Shown here piece by piece: positions 47,301 through 60,800 of a stretch of DNA of 64,000 nucleotides; within the stretch, counting starts at the first letter, position 1, and each line of letters starts with the position of its first letter. The notes under the pieces are model-generated. The model was not told where the DNA came from. It saw only the letters and a list, made by a program, of their open reading frames with translations, and searched no databases. The position numbers and the translations under genes were made by a program. Source of the DNA: Tyto alba (Eukaryota; Chordata; Aves; Strigiformes; Tytonidae). The stretch covers positions 1,054,001-1,118,000 of the forward strand of contig NW_024881278.1 in the NCBI RefSeq assembly GCF_018691265.1. Direction: 5' to 3'.

Positions 47301-49721
47301 CAGAAGAATCATTATTCAGAAGTACACTGTTAAATGGGAGATGGCAGCCAGTAGCTATATACATAATTCAAATAGTGAGCTGGGATTACTCACTGGTTCA
47401 CATCCTTCTGGGCCTGAAACATTAGCTCCAACAGTCATCAAAACAGCAGTGCAACAATACAAGTTGATGAACTCACAAATGAAAATCATCTCACGACTGT
47501 GAATAGACATTTACTGCTAATAAAACATAAAGAAATTAAAACTCGGGACCTGTGTTAAGCCTAAAATTTGTAGGGAACATAGATGTGGGAGAGGAAGCAT
47601 CTCCAATTCTATTTCTCACAGAAGAAACGTTTACTGACAAGGGTTGTTTCTAATTTCACCTGCTACCTTGTTCTCAATATTTGGTGCACTCTGAGCAGAT
47701 GATGAGGAAGAGACACTCAGCCCTATGTCAGTACCAGAGAATTCAGCAGTTGCAAAAAAAAAAACCACGTTCCCTGAAAAAAACAGCTATTCCTGCTTGC
47801 AAACCTGCAAAATTTTTGATGGAGTGAAAATGTTTTCCTAATGTAGACAGATAAGATCTGACCTACGACTATAAAACATAACATTTCTCTACTGTGATGA
47901 AGACAGAAGAGTAGAAAAAGTGAGATTTAATTCTGATTTCAGTCACAGGAATAAAAATCAGAACAACTCCACTGACATACTCACGACACAGCTAGTGCTT
48001 GGTCCTTTGAGTCTGGAAATATAACCTGACAACAGAGTCTCAACCATCCTTCTGAAAATCATCGTTTCAGTCTTTAAATGAGCCAATGCTGACTAAAGCG
48101 TGGGATCAAAGAGGGTCACCATTGGTTTGACAGTGGCTACATCAGATTTTCTGATGGAACCTGATGGAAACAGGATGACCTAATGGAAAGTCCTCTGCCT
48201 GCATGCAGCGTTTATATATAGGCAACAACATGATGCACAAGACATTTGGGTTCTCAAAATTACTGAGGAATATGAGAAGAATACTAGAAAGCTGTAAAAG
48301 AACACATGGAAAACAAAGTGTAGTCTTAATGAAAGAGCAGAAGCAACATTCAAAGCAATCAATAGTGAGCAGTTGTCAAAAAAAAAAAAATCTGGAGTGA
48401 AATACAAACTGAAGCCTTCAGTGCAGCGTCAGCTGCCTCTCAGCTGGATTAGCAGACTGTAAATAAGAGGAATCAACTTCCAAATTGCCATGCAATTATT
48501 TTACCAGGTTCTTCCTCAGAAAAGATAATTATACTCTTGTAAATACTGAAGGGACATATAAAAAAATATGAACTGTGGTGTTTCAAGAGACATTTCATAG
48601 TCCAGAAAATCAACAGGCAATTCTACATTCATCTGAGATCAGAAAAATATTTACAGGCAAGTTAAAGAGGAAAAAAGAAAAAAAAAGAAGCACCTTATAT
48701 TAGCAAAACCCAGATTCAAAAAACATTTCGTTTTACAACCGTGGATTACAATTACATGCTAGGCTGAAGAAAGTTTAAAATAAGTTATTATATGAACTTA
48801 ATGAAGAAAACAAGCCTGGTTCAATGAGGAGATGAAAATCTGGAGGGTTGGCTAACAGTTGTATCATGAACAGCTAAATTCTTCCATGCCCTTTAGCTGC
48901 ATTTGCCAGCAATAAAAATAATCTCGTTCCAGATTTTAAGCATGACATCTTGGAGATCTTGGTCTGTCCCTGACAAGAAGTTAAAGTCTACTAACTGTAT
49001 CATGTATGCAACATTAGGCAAAACACAGAGGAAAAAAAATGCAGACTTAGGGTAGTTCACAAGTCCTTTAGCTTCAGATGCTGCCAAGCAGAAACGATGC
49101 AAATAATAATTAAAAAATAGTCTCCTGTAGGTTTTTAGGGACATATTTTTAAAGTCATGTCATTTACTCTTTCCATAACGAGACATACATCGATACGTTC
49201 CTGTGAAATCCACTTAAAAATCCATGCTCTGTACCCAAAACCTGCCAGAGGTTAGGGAAAGTAATCTTCAAGTAATGGATAATAATTTAAAAAGTAAGCT
49301 TTCTCTGTACGACTCTATAAAAGAAAACAGCCTGAAAAATTAATTTCTGAGATTTCCTTTAAAAAGTAGGAAAATTAGGGTCTCTCGGTAACTTCAACCT
49401 TTGATACTTCATAGGCTTTCCTCATTGTTTGTCTTTGCTGTGCCTTGGGGAATGGTAACTATGATTATACAGTGCAAAATAGTAGCATTAGCCCTAAGGT
49501 CAGATGAAACACCTAAAAATTTCTGACTCCTTTCAGGGTTATGAAAATGTACACTGACTTTCCCCCTCCTCCCTTAATAAGATGAGTAAGTTGTGCCTGA
49601 GGCTAGTCAAGTTCCAGGCAGCTTAACTAAGGAGCCTCAGTACGAGTGTGATATCCACTGGCTTCTCCTGGGTGACCGTTTTGAGTTCCTCTGTACATAT
49701 CAAATACGCATTAGAAACACA
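44317..49721. other. Non-coding DNA
   Basis: Frames of up to 135 codons (plus strand, 45153-45560) show no domain or family pattern. An 11-A run lies near 47755 and a 12-A run near 48380. No repeat family was recognised apart from the palindrome listed separately. Confidence 0.45.
46611..46626. repeat. 16-bp perfect palindrome
   Basis: TGTACATGCATGTACA is its own reverse complement. The alternating purine-pyrimidine order could favour Z-DNA or cruciform structure; no protein site is implied. Confidence 0.9.
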
Positions 49722-49734
49722 TTTTTTTTTTTTT
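49722..49734. repeat. Poly-T tract, 13 T
   Basis: A simple homopolymer run, with no element recognised around it. Confidence 0.85.
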
Positions 49735-49877
49735 CCTTCCAATAAACTTGCCTTTAAGGTAACATTGCAACAATGCAGGTGCAGATTTGCTAGACCACAT
49801 CACATTCTTCAGGAAAAACTGACTTTTTATATTCTTCCAAACTTCCCCAAGAGCCTCCAATAAGAATAAAAAAGAGG

Positions 49878-49916
49878 AAAAAAAAAAAAAAAAAGCTGTC
49901 TTCAAAAGCTGTCTTC
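49878..49916. repeat. Poly-A tract with abutting 13-bp duplication
   Basis: Seventeen A (49878-49894) lead into two direct copies of AAAAGCTGTCTTC (49891-49903 and 49904-49916). Replication slippage explains this simply. Confidence 0.9.
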
Positions 49917-52900
49917 CCTTCCCCAATAGCAGTATGGTTCTATGTAATAATAAATGTTGACTGTCCTTAAAAACAAAATATGTAGAAAAGCAGAAAGACT
50001 CATTAAAATGTTTGACTGCACAGGTTAATAAAAGAAACAATAGGAGTTGATCAAAATACTACTAATTTGGTACAAATGTGTAAGATTTATAGCTGTGCAT
50101 GTATTGATTTACATAAGCAGCTTTGGCAAGCATTCATATTGCTATAACAAACAAATAGTGCTATTGGCTCGTCCTACAATTTAATGTCACACTGCAGTGG
50201 GTATCTACATGGTGAAAGCCTACACCCCTGTCTGTTTTTCTGCCATAAAAGACAGTTTTAGCCCAAGAGATGTTTACGATGTTATCTCATACATATCTCT
50301 TACAAAACTAGGGACACATGGTGCAATGAGGACAATAGATATTTGCAAGTCCCATCATAGGTTTACCATACCCACAGGCACCTAATAGCATTGCTCACCC
50401 TCTTTCGATATTGTACATTATCATCCTAGGCATCAAAACAAATGTGAGGACTGTCTAGAGCATACACCAAACGCTGCATGTAAAGCAGTATTTATCATTT
50501 TATAGATCCACTATTTTACTTTAAATTAAGCGTTGCTTTCAGTGATGCTACTGTTTGCCCAAGGGAGGAAACTTGCAGAATTTTTAGGAGGTTATCAGAA
50601 GAACTAAAAAGGAAATATTAGGGTTTGACAGGCAATTAGCACAAACACCTTTTCCAATAAAACTAAAAATGCCCTTTAAGTAAAGAAGAAAACATACTTT
50701 ATTCTGTTAATTCTTAGAGGTTCACAAGATAATACACAAATGAAAGCAGCAAAAGTGTAAATTCTGGATAATACTGATAAAACTAGGTAAGGACGCTTTC
50801 TTTTGGCAAACCTGAAAAAGCAAGCAAGGCTTGCAAATCCTAAAAGGTTTTAACGGAATGACACTGCACACGTGTAAAGTGAGGTTTGACAAGGCAGACC
50901 AGAAAACAATCAGCAGCTTGTCTCAGCCTTCCTAGGCTGGATGAATTCAAACAGAAAGCAGTATGATAAGATTCTACCCATGTACATATTTTTCACTCCA
51001 AGGTCCTACCAAACCCTTTCTAACAAACTGTGTATTGTAGGTTATGGCTCTCCACATAACAAGGCTCATAGGTAAAAGCAGATCTTGCCTTTTACTTTAT
51101 TCAATTCAAACTTCTGTAATAGAACTATAATAGAATCAGGCCAAAAGCTCAGTCCATTTAATCATCTTAAATTCACACTTGCTGGAACCAAATCCAGATA
51201 AATCACAGAATATCCCCCAGCTCAGTGGTTTGGCCACACTGTGCTCCTAAAGTACAAGAAAAAGATGAGCAAAATAATGTTTAGACTAGCAGCATGTGCA
51301 ACACGCTTCCTGAAGACTTTGGTTTCATGCAGGCACCCTGATATTTCACGAGCATGTGCCAGGCTCACCACGTGACATTCCTTCCTCCCCTGACCTCCGT
51401 GGTGCCAAGCTTTTCCATCTGGCTTATGTAGCTAAAATGGTGTTATGGTGTAAAGCTAATTTAAGAGGAACAAAAATAAAAGCATTTTATTTGGAATATA
51501 CAAAATAAGCAGCACAGTTATACAACTTTATAAAAGACATAGGTGAAGAAATGAAAGGAAAGCAATGCTTTAATTATACTGTCTCTTTTATACATCTCTG
51601 CTCATTGCACGGTTTCACTCTCTGTGCATAGTTTATGCCTGAGGTTCTATGTGCTAGTCAGTGCCTACATCTCAGTTTTGTCAGAAAATTTCCCTGTAAG
51701 GTGGGAGTTTCCCCATGGAGAGCTTCCAATAAAAGAAAACCCTTGGAAGCACCTGTCAGAACTCACCCTCATGTGGCTCCATCTTCCCTGACCAGGCAAG
51801 CTCTTATAGCTAATCTCTCCTTTGAGGTTTCCAGGTGTCCAAACCGATCTGATCTTTCATTCCAAAATGCACTCTAATCTTAACCAAAAAATGGTCTTAC
51901 TCTTTTTTTTTTTTTCTAATAAAATAGTTGTTGCTTTCCTGTCTTAAAGATGCAAATGTCTCTGTAAGATACAATGCCAGTACTAAGTGGCTACTGAGCA
52001 ACTCTCCTTGCTTTCACAAAGGAAGGAAACCTCTCCCTGCTTCCCTTCCGTAACTTACTGCAGTGCTCCTGTACCAATCACTACAACTACATTAGATGTA
52101 AACAACTAACAGGACCATAAACATGTGTAACTCCAGATTTGACTCTGGACAAACATGATGCTAATATATTTCTCTGAGGTTATAAAGGTCTTGTGGTCAC
52201 TTTTTTTTTTTTTTATTAAAAAAACCCACTACATTATATCTTTACTCTCATATTTAGAATTATGCTGGTGTTATGCCCATGTGGCCAGAAATGTGTCCTC
52301 CACATCCTACCTTGTAACCCCCATTGCCTTTTTCACATTTTGGGAACAGCACTAAGATATATCCCACCTGTTTTGGGAGTTATCCGCTTGCTCATTCTGA
52401 ACAAAACACATTTTTGAAATAAACACCCTGAAGTGTTTCCAGGGACTGAATACAAGAAGTTTCATTGTAGATACCTGGTGGGTATGGATGTTTAACTAAC
52501 TGTATGGGCAGTGCTGATCTGATGGGGAGCGTATAACGCATGATACCTGCTCCATTCCACTTCCTTTGTATCAGATCAGTCCTTTCCCTGTAGCTTGGGA
52601 AATAGGACTCAATGCTCATTCAGTATCCAGGAAAACACTTCTGTAGTTGAACAGGCAAAAAGATAATTGGAGGCATTCAGAACTCAGATCAGGAAAAGTG
52701 ATAAAAGGTATTAAATGCACAAATCCCTTTCTTTTGTCCTTGTGTGTAAGCAGGAGCTTTGCCACGCTGTTAACAAATCCCTGCATGTCATATGGACTCT
52801 CCCCAAGGTGAGTGAATGAATGTCTCATTCCCGTAACAAATCATTCCGATAGCCTGAAAGTTTTAATGCAACCACACGGTTCTTGTGTACGCCCTGTCAT

Positions 52901-55900
52901 TTGGTAAGACCATAACATTTATTTGGCAGCCCACACTACACAGTAAAGTAAGATAATGCACCTACACAAACCTTTGGTAACTAGCTCTTGACATTGTCCT
53001 CTGTATGCTGTATCCTCAGGTAGGAAACATAAAGTTTCCTGTTTGCTCCATTTACTGCCTTAAACTCACACAAGTCTGCTAAAGCACTCAGATGGAAAGA
53101 GCTAAATAAGTTGGATCATACAAGTATATGATCATATACTGTATTTTTCCACATTGTTTGTTCTTTAACCAGGACATAGAATACTAACATTCACAAAACA
53201 TGTGCACGTTTAATATTCTGTACCTCTGAACAAGAAGAGAAACTAAAGAGGTAAATACTCTTTCCCCACATCCCCATCTTGCTAACTGCATGCTGTTAAA
53301 AATATTCCAAAGCAATGTTAACTTTTCCCTAGTGTCCAAGTATGGTGTTTCTCCAGGCTTTACAGACATTTGTGGATTTATGCTGGCAGGGTGAACAAGC
53401 ATTACTGCAGTACAACTTACAGACAGGGAACCAGGGACAACAAGAAGGATGAGCTAAAGAAATGTCCACTATTTTTGAGCATCCTTTTTGAGGTAACTGA
53501 GCTTTCTCACTAATGCTGACTCCAGTCGTTAAGCTGTTAATAGCCAGATCTTAATGCTTCTCCTCGGACATGTGAAGAAGTTCTGTTGAAGTGATGCAGG
53601 ATGACTCATTCACAGGCCCAGACAGGCACTAGTTCTCAAGGCAGCTTTCTTGGCCACCATATGATCCTTTCTCTCTTTCACAAGCACCCATCTTTTTTTT
53701 TTTTTTTCCATCTTCTCAATTCTGCTACATATGGTGTGACACAACATCCTTATGAAGCTCCTTGAAACAACAGCATCTTTTTTCTACTTAGCTGTGATTT
53801 GTCCAAAACACATGCCATCTGTGCATCCTGGAGGAAAAAAAAAATCCTGTAGCTACTGAATGCTTGGCAAACTTTTAAGCAAAGGAAAGCAGGTCATAAA
53901 ATGGAACATAATGGGTTACGTCAACTGCAGATCTTGAAATTAGCCCTGCCTAAATTTTACGTGCTTGGACATTATATGTTAATTTTGCTGTTGCATATTG
54001 AAGCAAAGCACAAATCTAAACCACAGATCTAGATGACAAGCCACCAGCATCACTACTAGTTTTTGCTCTGTTGGAGATTTGGAGATGTACTTGTAAAAAT
54101 AAACTCCAATGTCTTTCACAACGCGGCAAACACCCAAAACATCCACCACAGATCTACAAGGCCTGGCTATTCTTCCTTAATGGGTACAGTGGGACTTCTC
54201 TGTAAAAACACAAGTAATTTCACTCAGTGAGAATAGAGAAGGGGGAAAAAAAGAATCCCCATAACACTGAAAGTTAGAGACTGGTCTTCAGAATGCAGAT
54301 GGACCCTGGTTAACACTTATTAATGCTATCTCAAGGTTTTTATTTTCTATGCATTTTAAAAAAATTAAATAGCTAAAGAAATTACAAAAGCCTAGAAAGG
54401 AAACACTGTGCATCCACTTTTATGACACGGAGCTTAATGCTTTGCCAGCATGCCTCTCCACAAAGACCTCAAGGGGTGACCATTCCCCCCTGACCATTCA
54501 ATCCTTTACATCTCCTGTGAGGCTGCCGACAAGCACACTAATTACTGCCAACGATGAGAATACTTTCCATGTTGTGAAATGGATACCTGGCACTGGACTA
54601 TTCAGCTAATTTCAGAGGCGAACAGTTGTCAAATGATAATGATTTCTGGCCATTACAGAAAAAGCTTCTATGGGAAACTCCAGGAAAAAAAGTCGTAAGA
54701 CAAGGACACAGAGGGAAAGAAAATAACATAAAATATCATATCTTGTCACAATGTTATGTCTCTTTCCTCCTTTCCTTTTTTAAACATGCAGCACCACCAA
54801 AAACCCAATCGCTCTAATCATTTTGCTCTGCTACTGCCCGGGGCTCCCAAGAACACAACTGGATGTGCTGCCACCTCAGCCGAAAGCAGAGGTCCTGGAA
54901 GAGCAGCCTTGAGACCCCCCCACACTCCCAACAGTCTCTACTTGTTTTCCTGATGCCAGCCCTGAAAGTGAAATGCCAAGTAATGGGAGAACATGGCTCG
55001 GGAAATAAACTATATAAACTATAAGACCCGTGAGGAATTTTGGAATAACTATGGTCCTCTCTATGTTTTTTTTCTTGGTTATATTGAAGTATTTTATTTG
55101 GGATGGGTCCGTAAGAACTAAGGAACAGAGTGAAGCATATTTCTGAAAGGTGCAAAGTGCCGTATTTTTACCACCAGACCAAGGAAATTCAGTCCTTTTC
55201 CAACTTTATTTTAAATAAAAATGGTTTAAACACAGTGACTTTTCAAATTTTTACTTTATCAAAAAATCTTGCATATGAGCAAAGTTCATTCTCATTAATG
55301 CTGCTTAAGTGTACATATGTCTGTGACATTTTGCCATATCTGTGCAATAACATTTATTTTTTATTAAAGTCTCGATGCAATTTTTCAAATACTTGAGCCA
55401 GTTCTGTTCAAATTCACAAGAAAACCCTTTTCAGCATTACCATGGAAGGTGATTCACTTACAATGCAATGTCTTCTTCTAAAAATCATTCAATTTTGCCA
55501 AAACAAAACAAGCAAATAAAATCCCTCTAGAACACCACCCAAGCTATTAGCCTACATAATAGAAATGTTTTAATGAGAACATCTCCATTTTTCTCCTGAA
55601 AGAGTTGATTATAGAATCCCACATACCGTTACTATAGCATTTAGCAGATTTACAAGTTGTCCTCAGAAGCATCTTTTATCATTGTTTCAGTTTTCACCTA
55701 TAGGCACCCCCCCTCTTAGGAATTCTGAAAGGAAATTTGCATTTGTTAAGCCTTCTGCTCAGAAACCTTTATGAAGGAGGTTACAGGTTAACTGACAGGT
55801 TAAGAGGAGCTGCTGACAATTGGAAAACATTGAATCATTTATAAAAAGAACTGTAAAAATACTATGTGTAAATAAAGATTTTATTACAGACTACAGAGCA

Positions 55901-56899
55901 ATCTACTCTTTGTTCCTGTGATCTGTAGCTCTGCTAACCAAGGATTATGCTACCATCTACCAGCCTTTCAACAGCTCTCTCAACGGCACAACATCCTCAA
56001 CAGGACGTGAAGTGGTTTAGAGCTTTGTTCTGTGGAATCCTACAGCATGATGTGTGCAATCAGACGCTGCAGGAGTAAAAGAAAGTCTAAAATAAAAATA
56101 CAGTTCAATATGCAGAGGGTGAAACGGTAGTGAGGAAAAGAAGGCAGACTCATTCCTATTCCCTCATGGGATAAGATACATCCTTCTCATAATTTCTAAT
56201 TGTTTTACATATTCCACAGCCTGTAACAAAAGATGACCTGCAGGCACTTTCTGTCAAATGCCTGTCAAAGTTACGTTGTATATAACAACCTAGAAGGATA
56301 GCAACTAAAATGTGCTAACATTTTTTAATGCATTATTTCAAACTGTTAACTGTTTTGGGGCTGTATTGTAATATACTTACTGAATATCTTTATTGCTGCG
56401 ATTTAAAGTGATAGCAACTGACAGAGCAACTAGTGTAGCAAATACTCTTTCAGTGTCACTCACCACTGATACTAAACTGGGAAGATGTAAACCATCTGGA
56501 AAAAAATGTATGCACAAGGAAGTTTAGGGGGATCTAGTCCAAGCACAAATTTAGACTAATTTAAATTAACTTATTCAAATCTCCTTTTTAATAGCAAGAA
56601 ATAATGTAAAAGCAAAAGGAAAGATGCTGTCCTTTGTTTCAGCAATGGTCAAACCAGACCACGCGAGTGGAAGATTGCATAATTTTTTCCTCTTGCCACA
56701 TTCAGCCCTGGAGGATATACACGGCGGTACACACTTTTTCTAGATAACTACCATCTAAATAGTTGATTGCATTCTGTTCCAGTCCAGCACAATGTTAATT
56801 TTTAAACACTGGAGAATGATAAAATATATTACCCTATCTGTATAATCACTTCTTTATTTCTTCCACTCTGGGAAGAAAAGTTTCATTTCTGGGAGTTCA
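49917..56899. other. Non-coding AT-rich DNA
   Basis: T tracts occur at about 51901, 52201 and 53693-53707 (15 T). Frames up to 113 codons have no recognised features. No repeat family was identified apart from the palindrome listed separately. Confidence 0.45.
53123..53140. repeat. 18-bp perfect palindrome
   Basis: AGTATATGATCATATACT reads identically on both strands with no central spacer. Confidence 0.9.
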
Positions 56900-56999
56900 T
56901 TTTTTGTTGGCTTTTTGGTTTTTTGTTTGTTTTCATGGGTTTGGGTATTTTTGGGGAAGGAGGTGTGTGTGTGGTTTTTTTATGGGAAGGGGTGGGGAA
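56900..56999 (+). repeat. G/T-rich low-complexity tract
   Basis: The plus strand is almost only G and T, with a short GTGTGTGTGTGG run and several G3-G4 groups (GGGTTTGGG, GGGAAGGGGTGGGG). The G groups do not quite form one strict four-run quadruplex motif. Confidence 0.75.
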
Positions 57000-57659
57000 C
57001 TGATGAAAAATATTTTATCAGTTAGATATCTAACTGTCAGAGGAATTAATACTGTCAAGATTTTACAGTTGTCTTTTGTAAAGCTGCTTGAAATATATTT
57101 CTGAATATTTCTAAAACATGTGAGCCTCATCCACTGCATACATTTAAAAAACCACAAATATTGAGAATGTGGAATATGGACATTCAGAAATGTCAGTGGA
57201 TACTTGCAACCAGTCCCTCCTGAAAATTACAACCCTATACCAGTATCCTGGTGTAGATAGGAACAACATAGGGAATCTGACATATCCATTTTAGTAACTC
57301 TGAACGGATCCTAGCAATGCACTTATTTAGAAATATTAACTAAATAAACAACAGAGTGGATAGAATATTTTTATTTCTGTTAAAACACTGAGGTTAGATT
57401 CTGAAACCTCACATCCGGCTTCTGTAGATTTATGAGGTTCAAATATTTTGCTGCAGCAGCAGCTCTTCTTGTTGTTAACCTCCTTGATGTGTTCAAATAC
57501 CGAGGGAACTATGTGAAGGCCCGAGTTCTACAAATATCTCACTAAATCCAAGCAGATGCCCGTGCTTCCTGGAAAAACCAAAACCCAAGAACCCTAGACT
57601 ATTTTTATTTGTCTGCTTAAATTAACACTAATTAACACTAGCGATAGGTGTTCCTGTTT
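57000..57659. other. Non-coding DNA
   Basis: A perfect 10-bp tandem duplication ATTAACACTA lies at 57621-57640. No gene was recognised. Confidence 0.5.
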
Positions 57660-59210
57660 GAAAGTTTAGACAAAGAGCAACTTGGACTCTACAGATCTAT
57701 CTCGCTGAGCTCAACTTCCCTTTGCCACTGGCAACCAAGTCATGAACCCCCTTCCATAAAGTGATTAAGCTCTGTCTTAAAACTAATGGCACTATTATGT
57801 CCCTTGCTGGACAGGTTGCTTACAATTTATCTAATCTGATAGTTAAACATCTTCTTACCAGCTTCAACTCATTTGTGGCCAGCCTATCTGCCTTTGCTCC
57901 TGTGCTAGCATTACCCTCCAGCTTCAGCAGCTGCTCTTGCTCTTTACATGCCTGATGTGTTTAGATAGAGCAACAATATCCCCTCTCTCAGCTTGCTTTT
58001 GCTAGGTTTAACAAGCCAAATTTTTTAAGTCTCCTCTCAGTAAGTAAGATCTCCCTGTTGTTTTCCATTTCCAGTCTGTCCATCCTTCTTAAACACAAGC
58101 AACCACAACGGTACACTGATTTCAAGACCAGTTTTCTCTAGTGTCTTTCGCATCACGACTGTGTCCCTATTTTTACTAGAATATTTCACACCATACTTCC
58201 TAAGACTGCATTTGCCTTGGCCCTGGCTTCATGATATTGCTCATTCTCAGTCGTTATGTGATTTAATAAACCTGTGTCTTTTCCCTCTGTCACTTCCAGC
58301 TGATGAACCTAGATGATACAGCAGAAAGTTTTATTAACCACTATGTGTATTAACTTATGACTGCCCTGCAAAGTTAATCATGTTTGTGTTACTCAGTCTT
58401 CAACATTATCCATTATTGTTATGGATAGCAAAAGCCCCACAACTTTCATCAACAAATTCCATCTGCTTCATCTAACTCACACACCCAAGCCATCAGTGGA
58501 AAAATCAAAGAAAACCAAAACCACAACCAGAGTTTGAGAACTGTGACCTTTCTCTAACCCACTACTTGTTGTAGGCATCTCATCATCACCACAACCTTGA
58601 CCAGTCATCATACAATTTTCTACAGATCTCCACCTTTTTCAGCTAATGAAAGTTTCCTACATAATATTGCATCATGTACTTTGTCAAAATGCAGGTAAGA
58701 TCTAATGTTTTCTATTCAAATAGGAAGTCAAGCCCATTACCAAAGAAAGGTATTAGATAATATCTGAATCAATGTCTTTGACAAAGTCATGATTGCATTT
58801 TATTCCAGTTCTCCATTAACGTCTGTGCCTTTAATTCGTTTTTATTTCATTTCTTGCTCAAAAAGATCTGCATATTCTTCACAACAGATTAAAAAGTTTG
58901 TAGTGGTCCATATCTCTTCTGTGTTCCTCTCTCGATTGGTCATCCCTGATTTGAAAGATTTATCACCAACCCTTGCTATTAGAGAAGTAATTTCATATTA
59001 TCAGGTCTTTCTGAATTCTGGAAAGGAGATTATGTTGGCTCCCATGACTTCAGGGCATTTATGTAAGGACTTTAGAGCTTGGCTTCCACCTTCATTATGA
59101 TAATATTAATTTCCATATGCTAATTCCTGTGAGGCACCCTGTCTCTGCTCTACCTTCTCAGTGAATGTCTTTATTTGAACCATATATCTGCTAGCTTTAA
59201 TTTTTCAGTG
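57660..59210 (-). mobile_element. Degraded CR1 LINE, turtle-like ancient type, 5'-truncated
   Basis: Read on the plus strand, this 1.5-kb stretch follows the reverse complement of a CR1 element word by word. It has CATGAACCCCCTTCCATAAA, TGGACAGGTTGCTTACAATT, CAACAATATCCCCTCTCTCA, GGTTTAACAAGCCAAATTTT, TAAGTCTCCTCTCAGTAAGT, CATCCTTCTTAAACACAAGC, GCATTTGCCTTGGCCCTGGC, TTTGTCAAAATGCAGGTAAG and TTTAGAGCTTGGCTTCCACC in the expected order. The element therefore lies on the minus strand, 3' end near 57660 and truncated 5' end near 59210. The retained part covers the C-terminal reverse-transcriptase region and the 3' end. Frame is broken throughout, and the segment around 58440-58560 fits poorly. Wording is closer to CR1 of turtles and old archosaur copies than to young chicken CR1. 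Confidence 0.85.
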
Positions 59211-60349
59211 GAGCATATTTCCATGATATAGTCAGTATTAATGAGTGCAGTGATGCTATGCATGTGAACACTGAGACTGTGTTACTCCGAAAGTGATGTG
59301 GAAATCAGTGGGGTTTCTCACAGAAGAGAAATTACTTGATATGAATAGGGATGGCGTAAGGCTTTTAATACTTACTCTGAGAAACAGACAAACTGAAGAG
59401 CATCTGTAGGATTAACCTGGAAGGAAAAAAAATCAGTCTCCGGGAGAAAAAAAAAAGCAGAAGTGTAATTGCCTCCACACTTCTGAGAGAAGTGAGAGCA
59501 GAAATGGGGAGCCTTCCACCAGGTTACTTGAAGGAAGGGTCAGGACAAGAGACACTTAACTAAATCAAAGGCTGCACCTCTCAGAGATAGGAAATAGCAC
59601 AGGGCAACTATCAGACTGCCTTGCTTAGGGAAAAAAAACAGCATCTCCAATGCTGCCTTGCTTTGCCTTCCTGTGGTCACCCATTTTTCTCCCAGGAGAG
59701 CGGAGAACAGAGTTTGACAGTATCTGAGGACAGACAGCGTCTTGCCGGGTCAGAAACATGAAACTAAATATACTAAGACGAGAATTTGAAACTAATCTAT
59801 ACCAGGAGGAGAGCTGCCGACTTGGGCAGCTAAAATTGACAGCTTGAGATAGCTTCTGAATGTGTGAACTAAGCCAGGAAGAGAACCACTTTTATAGTGA
59901 AAGGTGTGATCAGCCATTGCTGGGAAAGGAACGTTGAAATAAGAAACAGGAAACACCAACCCATTATGGCAAGAAAAAGCTGTTTAAGATGTAGGAGGGC
60001 TCTGAGCTACTGCTTTCCGAGTAGGAGTGCAAAGCCTGGTGATGGCAGTGAGGACAGAGAGCAAGAAGAAAAGAAGTGAAGTAACAAAGGCAGAAAGTCA
60101 AGAAGTTGCTCCTACTAAGTAAGGCAATATTGCCACATCCAGCTGCAGTGTTGTGAGATGAAGCCTATCTGGAACAGAACAGGGGTACTCAGGAGGGTTT
60201 ATTATCCTGGCCTTGGTCAATAAATAGCCTTTCCCAGGGACAATCATGTCCATACCACAGGAAATCCAAAATACTTTTCCCAATTTGCTGTCACAGTTTC
60301 ATGTGTCAAAGACATACAAAAGGCTCATTGCATCTGTATTCTAACCTAC
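59211..60349. other. Non-coding DNA
   Basis: No gene or repeat family was recognised. Short A runs lie at about 59427, 59447 and 59631. Confidence 0.45.
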
Positions 60350-60800
60350 TGTCCCAGCACACAGCAAATAGTGATGCTGTGGCCCAGCACAGATCTCTTT
60401 CCAAAGGATTTCTAGCCAGAAGAGAAAATTGCCTCTACACTGAACTAAGCTTCACCGTCTCTCTTCCACTTCAAATCTGTCCTCAAGGTTCACCTCTACT
60501 TCGAAACCAGAAAAAAACCTCAGCTAACCAATTATGGCTAAGTAGTAGGTGGGGATAGGTGATTAAAAAAATAAGTTTTTTGCAAACAATCATGCAAGAA
60601 ATAGAACATGTAACAGTGCATTTTTAGTTGGCAGTATTCTCTGTTTTCCCTTTCTGCACCGTTCGTTTGTCACACTTGCACTTCAAATTAGACTGTTACC
60701 TCTTTAGAACAGGGACTTCTAGCTATATGGCATAATGATCTAAATGGTGGTCACACTAAAATAATACATAATATGTGTTCAGGGCATTAAACAGGTGCTT
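60350..60800 (+). repeat. Probable L2/L3-like LINE 3' fragment
   Basis: CTTCCACTTCAAATCTGTCC followed by TCAAGGTTCACCTCTACTTC recalls the conserved 'CCTTCAAATCCCTCCTCAAAACTCACCTCTTC' word near the end of the L2 reading frame. Then, 200 bases on, TTAGACTGTTACCTCTTTAG and AACAGGGACTTCT match the '...TAGACTGTAAGCTCCTTGAGGGCAGGGACT' word of L2-type 3' ends. The two words are in the right order and orientation. The copy is very diverged, and its edges are approximate. Confidence 0.5.

Noticed and set aside
56900..56999. Possible G-quadruplex in the G/T-rich tract
   Set aside because: Only three G3 runs fall within allowed loop lengths in each part, so the strict four-run rule is not met.
58789..59100. 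103-codon plus-strand frame
   Set aside because: It lies wholly inside the minus-strand CR1 remnant and is an antisense chance frame of that element.
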